NCBI RefSeq assembly: GCF_021044625.1
Contig: NZ_CP087999.1
Span: forward strand, 3,431,001-3,495,000
Source: Geomonas sp. RF6
Lineage (GTDB): Bacteria > Desulfobacterota > Desulfuromonadia > Geobacterales > Geobacteraceae
Direction: 5' to 3'
Length of the DNA stretch: 64,000 nt
Made by a program: the position numbers and the translations under genes. The notes below the pieces were generated by a model, which had not been told where the DNA came from, did not search any database, and saw nothing but the letters and a program-made list of their open reading frames with translations. The number at the start of each line of letters is the position of its first letter. Within the stretch, counting starts at the first letter, position 1. Positions 1 to 9,453 of this stretch are shown in pieces.

Positions 1-1
1 C

Positions 2-1726
2 TTCTATGCCCCCGATTTCCCTCAGGAGCCGCTCCTTTTCCTCACCACCTTCGGCAGCTGCTACTACTTCGCGATCATGACGTTTCTGGTGTACGCCCTG
101 ATCAATTTCGAATCGACCCTGCAAAACGCCTCCCCCGAGGCGCTCTGGCGGGTGAAACTGGACGTCATAGCGCTCGGCGCCATCCTCGCCGTCCTCATCT
201 TTTACTACAGCCACGCCATCCTGTACCGCACCCTCGACATGGGGTACGTGCCGCTGCGCTCGACCCTCTTCGCGGTGGCGGCGGCGCTTATGTCGTACGC
301 GAGGCTGCACTTTCGCGGCGCGGTGCGCATCACCGTCTCACACTCCGCAGCCTTCAAGTCCGTCGTCTTCGGCGCGGTCGCCTGCTACCTCGTCGTTCTC
401 GGGATGCTGGGGGTGGGGATGCAGTATCTCGGGCCGTTCTTCCCGCGCTCCCTCACGGCGAGCGTCGTCTTCCTCGGCGGCGTTCTTCTCCTGGTGCTTC
501 TCTCTTCCAGGAGGGTGAAGCGGGAGGTGCAGGTCTTCCTGCACAAGCACTTCTATCCGAGCAAGTACGACTACCGGCACCAGTGGCTGAGCCTGACCGA
601 GAGAGTGGAATCCTCCTCTTCCGGCGAAGAGGTCCTGAAGAGCCTCCTTTCCGCCTATTGCGACACCTTCGGGGTGCAGGGTGCAGCTCTTTTCCTGCAC
701 CAGGAGGGGACGGGGTGGTACTGCAGCATCTCCATCCGCGAGATGGACGCGACGGACGACACCCTCCCGAGCGAGAACCAGCTGGTGAAGTACCTGAGGG
801 AGCGCCGCTGGGTATTCAGCACGAGAGACGACAACCCCGAGATCCTGCGGGAGAACGAGGAGTTCCTCGGCAGGCACCGCATCTCCTTCATAGTCCCCCT
901 CTTCGAAGGGGAGCGGCTTGTCGGCCTCCTCCCCCTCGGGGCGCTCGTCAAATCGGACGAGCCGTTCATCTACGAGGACTACGACCTCATGAAGGCGATG
1001 GCCAGGCAGGCGTCCCTCGCGGTGCAGCATCAGCGCCTCTCGGAGGAACTGACCCGGGCGCGGGCGCTGGAGGCCGTCGGAAGCCTCGCCACCTTCGTGG
1101 TGCACGACCTGAAAAACCAGGTCGCCACCATCTCGCTCATCCTGGAAAACGCCCGGCAACACCTGGACAACCCCGAATTCCAGCAGGACATGATGGAGGG
1201 CCTGGGACTCACGGTGGACAAGATGCAGCGCCTGATCGGCAGGCTGGGGAACTTCGGGAACCACAGGACGGAGCTGAGGCCGGTAGATCTCCTGACCCTG
1301 GTAAAGAAGAGCGCGCGGCAGATATCGGGGGCGCAGATAGAGGTTTCAGGGACTTCCCGCATCGCCATGGCGGACGAAGGGGAGATGCAGAAGGTGGTGC
1401 TGAATCTTCTCCTGAACGGGATCGAGGCCTCCGACCGGGAGAGCCCGGTCTTCGTCGAGGTCGGAGGCGAAGACGCCCCCTATATCCGGGTTGCCGACTA
1501 CGGTTGCGGAATGTCCCCCGCCTTTCTCGGCCGCGAGCTTTTCACCCCCTTTCGCAGCACGAAGAAACAGGGGCTGGGGATCGGGCTGTACCAGTGCCGC
1601 CAGATCGTGAAGGCTCACGGCGGCAGGATCGACGTGAGCAGTGTGGAAGGGAAGGGGACCGTCTTTACCGTGTGGCTCTCCCCGCTGGAGGAGAGTGGTT
1701 ACAACGGGAATACGGCGGCGGCATGA
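2..1726 (+). CDS. prsK: PEP-CTERM/exosortase system sensor histidine kinase PrsK (5' end outside window)
   Basis: Membrane histidine kinase that senses an unknown signal and phosphorylates PrsR, the pair associated with exosortase/PEP-CTERM exopolysaccharide systems. The frame is open to the left edge, so the N-terminus is missing; 574 residues are visible. The visible part starts inside a multi-helix membrane domain (several hydrophobic helices in the first 180 residues). A GAF-like domain follows, then an H-box with the phospho-acceptor in FVVHDLKN near residue 366, and a C-terminal HATPase with N box (LLLNGIEAS) and G boxes (DYGCGM, GLGIGLY). prsR begins about 50 bp downstream, so they are probably one operon. 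The family assignment rests on overall similarity to PrsK and on the PrsR neighbour. Confidence 0.88.
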   Translation, partial: FYAPDFPQEPLLFLTTFGSCYYFAIMTFLVYALINFESTLQNASPEALWRVKLDVIALGAILAVLIFYYSHAILYRTLDMGYVPLRSTLFAVAAALMSYARLHFRGAVRITVSHSAAFKSVVFGAVACYLVVLGMLGVGMQYLGPFFPRSLTASVVFLGGVLLLVLLSSRRVKREVQVFLHKHFYPSKYDYRHQWLSLTERVESSSSGEEVLKSLLSAYCDTFGVQGAALFLHQEGTGWYCSISIREMDATDDTLPSENQLVKYLRERRWVFSTRDDNPEILRENEEFLGRHRISFIVPLFEGERLVGLLPLGALVKSDEPFIYEDYDLMKAMARQASLAVQHQRLSEELTRARALEAVGSLATFVVHDLKNQVATISLILENARQHLDNPEFQQDMMEGLGLTVDKMQRLIGRLGNFGNHRTELRPVDLLTLVKKSARQISGAQIEVSGTSRIAMADEGEMQKVVLNLLLNGIEASDRESPVFVEVGGEDAPYIRVADYGCGMSPAFLGRELFTPFRSTKKQGLGIGLYQCRQIVKAHGGRIDVSSVEGKGTVFTVWLSPLEESGYNGNTAAA

Positions 1727-1777
1727 ACTGCTGCCTCTGGTCGATAATCATCAGGACATTTGTGGACGAGGTTACCT

Positions 1778-3139
1778 GTGGCTAAGTTGCTCATTGTCGA
1801 CGACAACAGGGAGATACGGCAGCAGCTCAAATGGGGGCTGGGGCAGGACTTTACCGTCTTTCTCGCCGGTGACGCGAAAGAGGCGCTCGCTCTCTTCAAG
1901 AAGGAGGCTCCCCCCGTGGTGGTCCTCGATCTCGGGCTCCCGCCGTACGAGGAGAGTTCGGAGGAGGGATTTCGTCTTCTGGCCCAGATGCTGGAACTGA
2001 ACCCGTACGCAAAGCTCATCATGCTGACCGGGCAAAACGAGCGGGAAAACGCGCTGAAGGCGATGCGCATGGGCGCGTGCGACTTCTACTCCAAGCCCCC
2101 CGTGCTCGCCGAGCTCAAGGTCATCATCAGCCGCGCCCTCTATCTTGCCGACCTCGAATCGCACAGCCGCACCCACGGGACGGTGCAGTCCGCCGGGGAA
2201 GCGTGGGGGATGATCGGCTGCTGCAAGGAGATGCTCGCCGTCTACACCACCATCCGCAAGGTCGCCGGCTCCAACGCCCCGATTCTCATCACCGGCGAAA
2301 GCGGGACGGGAAAGGAGCTGGTGGCAGGGGCGATCCATGAGACGAGCTTGCGGCGCAAGGGGCCGTTCATCCCCATCAACTGCGGCGCGATCCCGGAGAG
2401 CCTCCTCGAATCGGAACTTTTCGGCCACGAGAAGGGGGCGTTCACGGGGGCTCACCAGATGGTGCAGGGAAAGCTTCAGTACGCCCACAAGGGAACCCTC
2501 TTTCTTGACGAGATAGGGGAATTGCCGATCAACCTCCAGGTGAAGCTCCTTCGCTTCCTGCAGGAGGGGACGATCCAGCGGGTGGGGGGACGCGAGGATA
2601 TCTGCATCGATACGCGCACTACCTGTGCCACCAATGTCGACATCCTGAAAGCGATCGGCGAAGGAAAGTTCCGGGAGGACCTCTACTACCGCATCGGCGT
2701 CATCAACATCCATCTCCCGCCGCTACGGGAGCGGGGGGATGACGTGGTGATAATCGCCGAGCATTTCCTGAAGGCGTTCTCAGCCGAGCAGAAGAAAAAG
2801 GCGGTGCGTTTCACGCCGGCGGCGATCTCCTTTCTGAGGAGCTACGGGTGGCCCGGCAACGTCCGCGAACTGCGCAACAGGGTCCAGCGCGCAGTCATCA
2901 TGTGCGAGGGCGCCACCATCGAGCCTTCCGATCTCGGGTCCGATCCCGAATTTTGTCAGGACACGGAACCGTCGAAAGTGACGATCTCGCTGCGGGAGGC
3001 GAGAGACAGAGTGGAGCGTGAAATGGTGCTGGCAGCCATCCAGCGCCAGTCGGGGAACATGATGAAGGCGGCGGAGGAACTGGGGGTGAGCCGGCCGACC
3101 CTCTACGACCTCATGAAGAAACTTTCACTGCATCCTTGA
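1778..3139 (+). CDS. prsR: PEP-CTERM system sigma-54 response regulator PrsR
   Basis: Response regulator partner of PrsK that activates sigma-54 promoters. Receiver domain: acidic pair DD at residues 8-9 and probable phospho-Asp 51 in VVLDLGLP. An AAA+ domain carries Walker A GESGTGKE and an intact GAFTGA sigma-54 contact motif, and a Fis-type helix-turn-helix lies at the C-terminus ([19 protein letters not shown]). 453 residues, usual for the family. GTG at 1778 is preferred over an upstream TTG at 1760 because GAGG lies just ahead and because residues after it match the canonical receiver start. No exosortase or PEP-CTERM target gene lies downstream here, so its regulon must be elsewhere, probably to the left. 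Confidence 0.9.
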   Translation: MAKLLIVDDNREIRQQLKWGLGQDFTVFLAGDAKEALALFKKEAPPVVVLDLGLPPYEESSEEGFRLLAQMLELNPYAKLIMLTGQNERENALKAMRMGACDFYSKPPVLAELKVIISRALYLADLESHSRTHGTVQSAGEAWGMIGCCKEMLAVYTTIRKVAGSNAPILITGESGTGKELVAGAIHETSLRRKGPFIPINCGAIPESLLESELFGHEKGAFTGAHQMVQGKLQYAHKGTLFLDEIGELPINLQVKLLRFLQEGTIQRVGGREDICIDTRTTCATNVDILKAIGEGKFREDLYYRIGVINIHLPPLRERGDDVVIIAEHFLKAFSAEQKKKAVRFTPAAISFLRSYGWPGNVRELRNRVQRAVIMCEGATIEPSDLGSDPEFCQDTEPSKVTISLREARDRVEREMVLAAIQRQSGNMMKAAEELGVSRPTLYDLMKKLSLHP

Positions 3140-3412
3140 GGTCTCCCGAAGGGGACGGTCCTTTTTCGACAGGGACTCTCCCTCAGTTACGCCCGCTGTG
3201 TAAGCTTTGCCGACAGTGGTGTCGGGACTCTTTACAGCTACCCGCGTGGTGTCTCCCGGTCCGTGCCGCAAGTAGCTGAAAAGCCATTTATCATTCCTTG
3301 GTGTGATTTTTGAATGCCCGGTTCTGATGCCTCGGGTACAAGTGGTGAATTTTTCTGACACGGTCGCCCTTCGGCGGAGTGACTTTTTTTTCATACGCAA
3401 GAGGTGGGTGCT

Positions 3413-3634
3413 ATGCTCATTCAGGTGAACTGGACGAACAATCGCTACGATTATGTCAAGGACTTCATGTTGGACAGCCTTATTGAGTCCGGAAAGGTAG
3501 CGAGGTTCTTGCGCAGTACCGGTTGGGTAACAGTAGGGGTTGATCCGATCCGCACCAGCAGGAAGGCAACCACCTACAACGGCCCGGAGAGAAGGGCCGA
3601 AAACCTCTTCGGCGATCGGATGCAGAACAACTGA
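3413..3634 (+). CDS. GSU3473-family small conserved protein
   Basis: A 73-residue soluble protein beginning MLIQVNWTNNRYDYVKDFML and containing SGWVTVGVDPIR and YNGPERR. I recognise it as like a small Geobacter family named after GSU3473; no function is known to me. ATG at 3413 is chosen over GTG at 3404 because AAGAGG lies about 8 bases upstream of the ATG. The gene stands alone: 270 bp separate it from prsR and about 500 bp of non-coding DNA follow. The YNGPERR tail is a short motif seen in several small Geobacter proteins; its role is unknown. Confidence 0.7.
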   Translation: MLIQVNWTNNRYDYVKDFMLDSLIESGKVARFLRSTGWVTVGVDPIRTSRKATTYNGPERRAENLFGDRMQNN

Positions 3635-4132
3635 CCGTCCCCCCGGCGGTAGGCTCCATCCTGACAAACTTTGGTAGCTCCACCGCCAGGTGGCAGCCGC
3701 AATAGGTATGAATCCCTGCTGCGGAGGGGGCAGCTTTTCCCTTCTCTCCTCCGCCCAGCGTCTCTCCGCTGTTCATTCTCCCTTCTCCGAACTCCTCGGC
3801 CACAAACTCGCTGCAGCGGATCTTTTTCAAACTCCTTCCGAAGTAGCACTCGCTCCTCCGGCGCCCCCCCCGTTCCCTGTTCAATCCTTGCCTCACTTGC
3901 TCACAGCCGTGTGTTGAAAAAGTTAAATAAAACCAACGGAGTCGTCTGTTTCTCTCTCTCCGCGTGTGCACGATACCTCGGCGCATGTTGATATGGCATT
4001 TTCAATTTCAAACCGCTGAAGCGGAAAAAGCTCAGCTGTATTAGCAAGCTAGGGCCTTTGGTGTGGAAACGTTTATTTTGGTTCATTGGTTGAAACTAAG
4101 AGCTCGGTGTCCCCAACATAGGAGGCTGAGCC
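3635..4132. other. Intergenic region, no gene recognised
   Basis: About 500 bp between the GSU3473-like gene and the outer-membrane protein gene. The first half is strikingly pyrimidine-rich on the plus strand (3720-3900); the second half is AT-richer. Open frames crossing it are proline/serine-rich, lack ribosome binding sites and do not look coding. Short hairpins occur (for example CCGCTGAAGCGG near 4013), but I match no riboswitch, sigma-54 promoter or RNA gene. Confidence 0.5.
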
Positions 4133-4933
4133 ATGAGAGAGAGAAACTTCAACCGCGCCATTTGCAGGCTTGCAGCACTATTTGCCCTCTGCATCGCTTT
4201 TACTGCCATCGACGCTTATGCAGGAGAAACGAGCGTATATTTCAAGACGGGATGGTTTGAATGGGACGAGCAGCTAAACGGCTCTTCTTTCGTGAAGGAG
4301 CAGGGTTTCCTTCACGCCGCGGGTATCGCCAGGAAGGACGAAGTAAGCCGGTTCACCTTCAACGAGCTTCTGGAGGTATGGGGAGGGGAACTCGATTATG
4401 ACGGGCACGATGTGACCGGAACGGTTCCGATCGACTCGAGCACCATATACATCGGCACCAGGGAAGAATTTTCACTGGGGTATCAGGCTCTTGCGGAAGA
4501 GCGGTTGAATGTGGAGCCGTTCGCGGCGCTGGGGCACAAATTCTGGGTCAGGACCCGCTCCGGTGAGGACTGGAACCTCTTTTACGCAAAGGCAGGGGTG
4601 GCAGGGGAGTACAGGACGGGAGGATGCACCCTCTTTGCCCGCGGCGGGGCCTTTATTCCGATCTACACGAGGAATCATGTCAGCCTGAGCGATTCCGGGT
4701 ACTCGGATGTGGTGGTCGAACCAAAGTCACGGGTGACCGGCTTTGCAGAGGGTGGTGTCAGGGTCGGAGCGGTATCGGTGAGCGTGGAGTACGAAGCTGT
4801 GAAATTCTCCCAATCGGCCAACGTCCCCACGCAACGGATAGCCACCGGCGGCGCGCAGATCGTCGACAACCAGGCCTTTCAGCCCCCCTCCGACTCAAGC
4901 CTCATCTCGCTCAAGCTCGCCTACGCCTTCTAG
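4133..4933 (+). CDS. Outer-membrane beta-barrel protein, function unknown
   Basis: 266 residues with a clear Sec signal peptide: basic start, hydrophobic core LAALFALCIAFTAIDAYA, probable cleavage after AYA near residue 30. The mature part has alternating polar/hydrophobic strands rich in Tyr, Phe and Gly and ends in LKLAYAF, the terminal aromatic signature of BAM-inserted barrels. The size suggests an 8-12 strand barrel. ATG at 4133 follows AGGAGG at about 4120. The convergent CDF exporter gene starts its 3' end 22 bp away. No enzymatic or transport function can be assigned. Confidence 0.75.
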   Translation: MRERNFNRAICRLAALFALCIAFTAIDAYAGETSVYFKTGWFEWDEQLNGSSFVKEQGFLHAAGIARKDEVSRFTFNELLEVWGGELDYDGHDVTGTVPIDSSTIYIGTREEFSLGYQALAEERLNVEPFAALGHKFWVRTRSGEDWNLFYAKAGVAGEYRTGGCTLFARGGAFIPIYTRNHVSLSDSGYSDVVVEPKSRVTGFAEGGVRVGAVSVSVEYEAVKFSQSANVPTQRIATGGAQIVDNQAFQPPSDSSLISLKLAYAF

Positions 4934-4944
4934 ATTGTCCGCGG

Positions 4945-4968
4945 GTGCGGCAAGGTTACTTGCCGCAC
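4945..4968. terminator. Convergent hairpin between barrel protein and CDF exporter
   Basis: GTGCGGCAAG (4945-4954), loop GTTA, CTTGCCGCAC (4959-4968): a perfect 10-bp stem. It serves both convergent transcripts. There is no T-run on either side, so it may act as a bidirectional pause or stability element rather than a classical terminator. The stop codon of the minus-strand gene sits in the loop. Confidence 0.55.
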
Positions 4969-5858
4969 TCCTGCTCGCAGATAACACACGTATCACCGCA
5001 CGGCTCGATGTGTACCAGGACGTGGCTGTTGGGAAGTAGCTCCTTGATACGGCCGGTGATCTTGTCGGAAAGCTCGTGCCCTTCCTGAACCGTCATCCCC
5101 CTTGCCACCACAAGGTGCATATCGATGTAGCGCAGCGACCCCGCCTTCCGCGTTCTCAGATTATGATACTCGACGTACTCCCCCGCATAATCGTCCAGCA
5201 CCTTGTGAATGACCTCTTCATCGGCATCGGGAAGCTTGGCATCAAGGATCGGAGAAAATGCCTCCTTGGTCATCTCGAACGCGGTCTTTAGGATGAGGCA
5301 CGCCACCACTATCGCCACCACCGGGTCGAGAAGCTTCACGCCGGTGAGCTTGATCGCCACCAGACCGGCAACAACCCCGAGGGACGTGTAGACGTCTGTT
5401 CGCAGGTGCTGGGCATCCGCCTCCAGGGCAACGGAATCGGTCTCTTTCGCGACCTTCGAGAGATGCCGGGAGACAAAAAAGTTGGCGCCCGCCGAGAGGA
5501 GCATCACGAAAAGCCCCACTCCGATCTGCTCCACCTCCACATTTCCCGTGACGAGCTTTCGCCCTGCCTCCCACATGATAATCAGTGCCGCCCCGAAAAT
5601 GAGGATCGCCTCGATAGTGCCCGCAACATTTTCGATCTTTCCATGACCGAAGTTGTGCTTGGCGTCGGCGGGTTTCCCTGACTCGCGGATGGAGAACCAC
5701 GCAATGAAGGCTGCGGTGAGATCGATGGCGGAATGGACCGCCTCCGAGACGACACTCACCGAGTGCATCGCGAAACCTGCTGCCAGCTTTATTGCGATAA
5801 GGGTGGTATTGGAAAGGATGGAGATGCGGGCGGCCCGCAGTTTGAGTTGCTGATTCAT
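4956..5858 (-). CDS. Cation diffusion facilitator (CDF) metal exporter with C-terminal Cys cluster
   Basis: Inner-membrane proton-driven exporter of divalent metals. It has about six hydrophobic helices followed by a cytoplasmic CDF dimerisation domain. Metal-site motifs are HxxxD in helix 2 (His42, Asp46) and HxxxD in helix 5 (His151, Asp155), the pattern of zinc-type CDFs rather than the DxxxD of FieF. The last residues carry four cysteines (287, 291, 294, 298), a possible extra metal site. 300 residues from ATG 5858; a GTG three codons upstream (5867) is an alternative start. The substrate is inferred to be zinc or a similar thiophilic metal. Confidence 0.88.
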   Translation of the reverse strand: MNQQLKLRAARISILSNTTLIAIKLAAGFAMHSVSVVSEAVHSAIDLTAAFIAWFSIRESGKPADAKHNFGHGKIENVAGTIEAILIFGAALIIMWEAGRKLVTGNVEVEQIGVGLFVMLLSAGANFFVSRHLSKVAKETDSVALEADAQHLRTDVYTSLGVVAGLVAIKLTGVKLLDPVVAIVVACLILKTAFEMTKEAFSPILDAKLPDADEEVIHKVLDDYAGEYVEYHNLRTRKAGSLRYIDMHLVVARGMTVQEGHELSDKITGRIKELLPNSHVLVHIEPCGDTCVICEQECGK

Positions 5859-5936
5859 GGTCCTCACCTTACCCCATCTGGCCCCTCAGCACAACCGTTC
5901 CCGAAAATAACGGCATAGTGTCTCCCGCACTTTTCC

Positions 5937-5964
5937 TAAAGAGGGGGACCGGTAGTGACGATGG
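5937..5964 (+). promoter_or_regulatory. Possible sigma-28 (FliA) promoter of the chemotaxis receptor gene
   Basis: TAAA at 5937-5940 and GACGATGG at 5957-5964, separated by 16 bases, resemble TAAA-N15-GCCGATAA. Receptor genes are often FliA-dependent. The spacer is one base long and the -10 has three mismatches, so this is weak. Confidence 0.3.
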
Positions 5965-6007
5965 TATAGCGAGGACCTTACAATCCAAATGCGAAGGAGT
6001 GCAGTGC

Positions 6008-7654
6008 ATGGCAGCCGGAAAAGTCAGCAGGTTCAGTGTGTTTCAACAGATTCTCGTCCTTGCCCTGATAGCGGTGCTTGGGCTGGTCGTTCTTTCCGTC
6101 GCTTCCTTCGGTGTGGTGGGGAAGGTGAAGGTGTCCAGCCCGTTATACCGCGAGATCGTGCAGGGGAAGGACCTCGTCGCCGACATACTCCCCCCTCCGG
6201 AATACATCATCGAGTCGTACCTGGTGGTTCTTCAGGCGAACCACGCGAGCGATCCCCAAAAAGAGCAGCAGCTCCTGGAGCGCTTCAAGAGGCTCAAATC
6301 CGAGTATGACGAGCGACACGCCTTCTGGGAGAAGGAACTTGCGGAAGGGGAGATGAAGCGGCTGATGGTGGAAGCCTCGTACCAGCCGGCGCAGGCCTTT
6401 TTCAACGAGGGGATAAACTCCTTCTTCCCGGCTCTCATGCGCGGGGACCGCGAGAAGTCTGAGGGGTCCCTGAAGACCCTTGCCTCCCTGTACGAGTCCC
6501 ACCGGCAGCAGATCGACCGGCTGGTGACCATCACCAACGCGAAGGGGGTGCAGGTTGAGCAGGAAACAGCAGCTCTTCTCTCGCGCTCCAGCTTCTTCAT
6601 GATATCCCTGTGCCTGGTTGTCCTTCTCTCCTTCGGTGCGGTCAGCGCCCTCATCATCAGGAGCATCAGTGGCACCTTTGCCCTCTGTACCTCCATTACC
6701 GACCGGATCGCTGCCGGTGATCTCACGGTAGCGGTCCCTGTAGAGGGGCGGGGGAGCGTGAGGGTCATGCTCGGCAGCCTGAAGACCATGGTGGACCGCT
6801 TCGACTCCATGCTGCACCAGATCGGCACGACTTCGACGCTACTGGCGGATGCCTCTCAGGAACTGTCGAGATCTTCCGAGGAGATTGCCCAGAACGCCGA
6901 AAGCGCCGCGGCGGAGTCGACCGGTATGGCGACCGCCAGCCAGCAGATGGCGGCCACCTCCCGTGACATCTCCCGCAACTGTCAGTCCGCGGCAGAGAGC
7001 TCGCAGAATACCTCCGCTATCGCAGAAAATGGGGTGGAGATCGTGGGAGGAACGATAACGATCATGGAGAGAATCGCGGTCCGGGTAAAGGGACTTGCCG
7101 ACACGGTGGGGCTTCTCGGTGAGCGCAGCGACCAGATCGGCGAGATCATAGGGACCATCGAGGACATCGCCGACCAGACGAACCTGCTCGCCCTCAATGC
7201 AGCTATCGAGGCGGCTCGTGCGGGAGAGCAGGGACGCGGCTTCGCTGTCGTGGCTGACGAGGTGCGTGCGCTGGCGGAAAGGACGACGAAGGCAACCCGT
7301 GAGATCGGCGAGATGATAAAGGCGATTCAGACCGAGACGAAGGGGGTGGTGAATGCCATGGAGCAGGGGGTAGCCGAGGTGGAGCACGGAACGGAGGAGG
7401 CTACGAAGTCGAGCTCGGCGCTGCAGGAGATACTGGAGCAGGTGAACGCCGTCTCGCTGCAGGTGACGCAGATCGCCTCCGCTGCCGAGGAGCAGACCGC
7501 CACCACCGCGATGATCAGCGGTAACATCCAGGAGATTACCACCCTTGTGCAGAGAACGGCGCAGGAGTCGCATGAATGTGCCTCCCAAGCGGCGCAGCTC
7601 TCCCGCTGCGCCCAGGATCTGGAGACGATCGTGCACCAGTTCAAGGTGGCGTAG
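6008..7654 (+). CDS. Methyl-accepting chemotaxis protein
   Basis: Chemoreceptor that controls CheA. 548 residues: TM1 at about 12-37, a helical periplasmic sensor domain (about 40-195), TM2 at about 196-218, HAMP, then a long cytoplasmic coiled coil. The signalling tip is seen as [20 protein letters not shown] followed by [18 protein letters not shown]. No CheR-binding pentapeptide is present at the end. ATG at 6008 is chosen because AAGGAG lies 8 bases upstream; an earlier in-frame start at 5918 lacks a site. The gene is monocistronic with a strong terminator behind it. The ligand cannot be predicted. Confidence 0.93.
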   Translation: MAAGKVSRFSVFQQILVLALIAVLGLVVLSVASFGVVGKVKVSSPLYREIVQGKDLVADILPPPEYIIESYLVVLQANHASDPQKEQQLLERFKRLKSEYDERHAFWEKELAEGEMKRLMVEASYQPAQAFFNEGINSFFPALMRGDREKSEGSLKTLASLYESHRQQIDRLVTITNAKGVQVEQETAALLSRSSFFMISLCLVVLLSFGAVSALIIRSISGTFALCTSITDRIAAGDLTVAVPVEGRGSVRVMLGSLKTMVDRFDSMLHQIGTTSTLLADASQELSRSSEEIAQNAESAAAESTGMATASQQMAATSRDISRNCQSAAESSQNTSAIAENGVEIVGGTITIMERIAVRVKGLADTVGLLGERSDQIGEIIGTIEDIADQTNLLALNAAIEAARAGEQGRGFAVVADEVRALAERTTKATREIGEMIKAIQTETKGVVNAMEQGVAEVEHGTEEATKSSSALQEILEQVNAVSLQVTQIASAAEEQTATTAMISGNIQEITTLVQRTAQESHECASQAAQLSRCAQDLETIVHQFKVA

Positions 7655-7686
7655 TCTGTAGCATTGTCACGACCTGATCGTTGTCA

Positions 7687-7723
7687 GAGGCGGGCCCACC
7701 GGAAAGGGGGCCCGCCTCTTTAC
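7687..7723 (+). terminator. Rho-independent terminator after the chemoreceptor gene
   Basis: GAGGCGGGCCC (7687-7697) pairs with GGGCCCGCCTC (7708-7718), an 11-bp perfect stem followed by TTTAC and TTTT. Confidence 0.85.
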
Positions 7724-7747
7724 ATTTTGAAGCCTGCCCGGTCTGCA

Positions 7748-7812
7748 GGCACCTTTCGCAAAGGACGCTCCTTATTGCGGCAGGAAGGTGCCAGGGGGGG
7801 ATGCCGACCCCC
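7748..7812 (+). promoter_or_regulatory. Structured 5' leader of modABC
   Basis: Two consecutive hairpins lie about 105-170 bases upstream of modA. The first closes with GGCACCTT (7748-7755) against AAGGTGCC (7785-7792) and contains an inner helix CGCAA/TTGCG plus AGGA/TCCT with a CGC loop. The second is GGGGG (7796-7800) against CCCCC (7808-7812). I cannot match this to the Moco riboswitch consensus or a ModE box. It may be an attenuator or cis-regulatory RNA. Confidence 0.45.
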
Positions 7813-7917
7813 GTGGAGAGCTCCGGAAACGCGGAACTTTTGGAATCGGTGGTATTTTGGAATGGAATCTGCTAAAGGAGTCTGTGCAACGGTTAATCTG
7901 AAGGCGGGGGTACGACG

Positions 7918-8682
7918 ATGGCCGGTCGATTGAAAAGAAAAAGCGCATGGAGCGCTATCCTTCTGCTCCTCTGCTTCTCCGCCCGCGTTCCGGTGGCGGT
8001 GGCGGGAGAGATTCAGGTCGCGGCCGCGGCAAGCCTCAAAGAAGCAATCGGGGACCTCTCCCGGCTCTACCTGACCAGGCACCGGGGTCTTCGCGTCGTG
8101 ACGAACTTCGGAGGGTCCGGCACCATCGCGAAGCAGATTGAAAATGGCGCGCCCGCTGATATCTTCATCTCCGCAAGCTCCGAGTGGACGGAGTATCTGC
8201 AAAAAAGAAAGCTCCTGGAGCCCGGATCGCTCCGCCCCCTTGCCTACAACACCCTTGTCTTTGCGGGGAGTGGCAGCACGAAGGCCGCCTCCATGCACGA
8301 TCTCCCGAAACTGGAACGGATCGCCATGGGGAGCCCCAAGAGCGTCCCCGCGGGGGAATACGCCGCCGAAGCCATAAGGAAGGCGGGGCTGGAAAAGCAG
8401 ATGGAAAAAAGGGTGGTCTTTTCCCGGGACGTGCGCGAGTCCCTCATGTATGCCGAGCGCGGAGACGTAGACGGCGCATTCGTGTACAGAACGGACGCGC
8501 TGCAGGGGAGAAAGACGAGGATCCTTTTCGAGGTCCCCGCGGGGCTCCACTCCCGCATCGTGTATCCGATGGGTCTTACCGCCACGGGAGCGGGAAAGAA
8601 GGAAGCGGCAGAATTCTTCCGCTTTCTGGAGAGCGACGAGGCGAAGGGTGTGCTCTCCAGGTATGGCTTTGCGGTGCGGTAG
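7918..8682 (+). CDS. modA: Molybdate/tungstate ABC transporter, periplasmic binding protein
   Basis: Periplasmic oxyanion receptor of the ModABC importer. 254 residues with signal peptide (AILLLLCFSARVPVAVAG, cleavage near 29). Hallmark ModA segments are AAASLKEA just after the signal, NFGGSGTIAKQIENGAPADI and FISASS, which form the oxyanion pocket. ATG at 7918 is preceded by GGCGGGGGT, a moderate site. modB follows after 86 bp. Sequence alone does not tell molybdate from tungstate; the AOR locus elsewhere in the window makes tungstate plausible as a physiological substrate. Confidence 0.92.
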   Translation: MAGRLKRKSAWSAILLLLCFSARVPVAVAGEIQVAAAASLKEAIGDLSRLYLTRHRGLRVVTNFGGSGTIAKQIENGAPADIFISASSEWTEYLQKRKLLEPGSLRPLAYNTLVFAGSGSTKAASMHDLPKLERIAMGSPKSVPAGEYAAEAIRKAGLEKQMEKRVVFSRDVRESLMYAERGDVDGAFVYRTDALQGRKTRILFEVPAGLHSRIVYPMGLTATGAGKKEAAEFFRFLESDEAKGVLSRYGFAVR

Positions 8683-8768
8683 CGTCCTATAGCGACAGGG
8701 AGTTTCGAGGTAGAGGAGGCGGGCTCAATGGTGAGCACGAAGGAAGTGGAACATAAGGGGGACGCATC

Positions 8769-9452
8769 ATGGTTTCGCTAGCACCTGCCGATTATGATGC
8801 CATAAGGCTCTCCGCGAAGGTCGCCGTCGCTGCCACCGTGGTGTCCCTCCCCTTTGCCCTCGCCTGTGCCTATCTCGTCACCTTCGTCAGGTTCCGCGGC
8901 AAGATGGTCCTGGAAGTGCTGGTGAACCTGCCCCTCACCCTTCCCCCCGTGGTGGTGGGATACCTCCTCCTGCTCCTACTGGGGAAGGAGGGGTGGCTCG
9001 CGTCTCTCCTGCGCCCCCTTGGCATCACCGTCATCTTTACCTGGAAGGCGGCAGTCCTCGCCTCCGCCGTCGTCGGCTTCCCCCTCCTGGTGCGCTCCAT
9101 CCGCATCGGAATGGACGCCGTCGACCGGCAGCTCATAAACGCGTCCCGCACCCTCGGCGCCAGCTGGTACGACACGCTCTTCACCGTGATCCTCCCCCTC
9201 TCGATGCGCGGCATCATCGCCGGCTCCTCCCTCATGTTCGCCCGCAGCCTCGGCGAGTTCGGAGCCACCGTCATCGTGGCAGGGAATATCCCCGGGATTA
9301 CCCAGACCATTCCTCTTGCGATCTACGACTATGCCAGCTCCCCCGCAAGCGAAAAGCTTGCGCTCTCCCTCTGTCTCGTCTCGGTCGCCATATCGGTCCT
9401 CGTCCTCTTCTTTCATGAATATCTGAGCGTCAGACTGGCGCGGAGGGACTGA
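8769..9452 (+). CDS. modB: Molybdate ABC transporter permease
   Basis: Inner-membrane channel subunit. 227 residues, five to six hydrophobic helices, with the permease EAA-type loop visible as INASRTLGASWYDTLFTVILP (the coupling helix that docks on ModC) and the conserved SLGEFGATVIVAGN. One base separates its stop from the modC start, so the two are translationally coupled. Length is normal for ModB. Confidence 0.93.
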   Translation: MVSLAPADYDAIRLSAKVAVAATVVSLPFALACAYLVTFVRFRGKMVLEVLVNLPLTLPPVVVGYLLLLLLGKEGWLASLLRPLGITVIFTWKAAVLASAVVGFPLLVRSIRIGMDAVDRQLINASRTLGASWYDTLFTVILPLSMRGIIAGSSLMFARSLGEFGATVIVAGNIPGITQTIPLAIYDYASSPASEKLALSLCLVSVAISVLVLFFHEYLSVRLARRD

Positions 9453-9453
9453 T

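Noticed and set aside
3671-3991. Plus-strand open frame in the gap after the GSU3473-like gene
   Set aside because: Low-complexity Ser/Pro/Arg composition, no ribosome site and overlapping alternatives in other frames.
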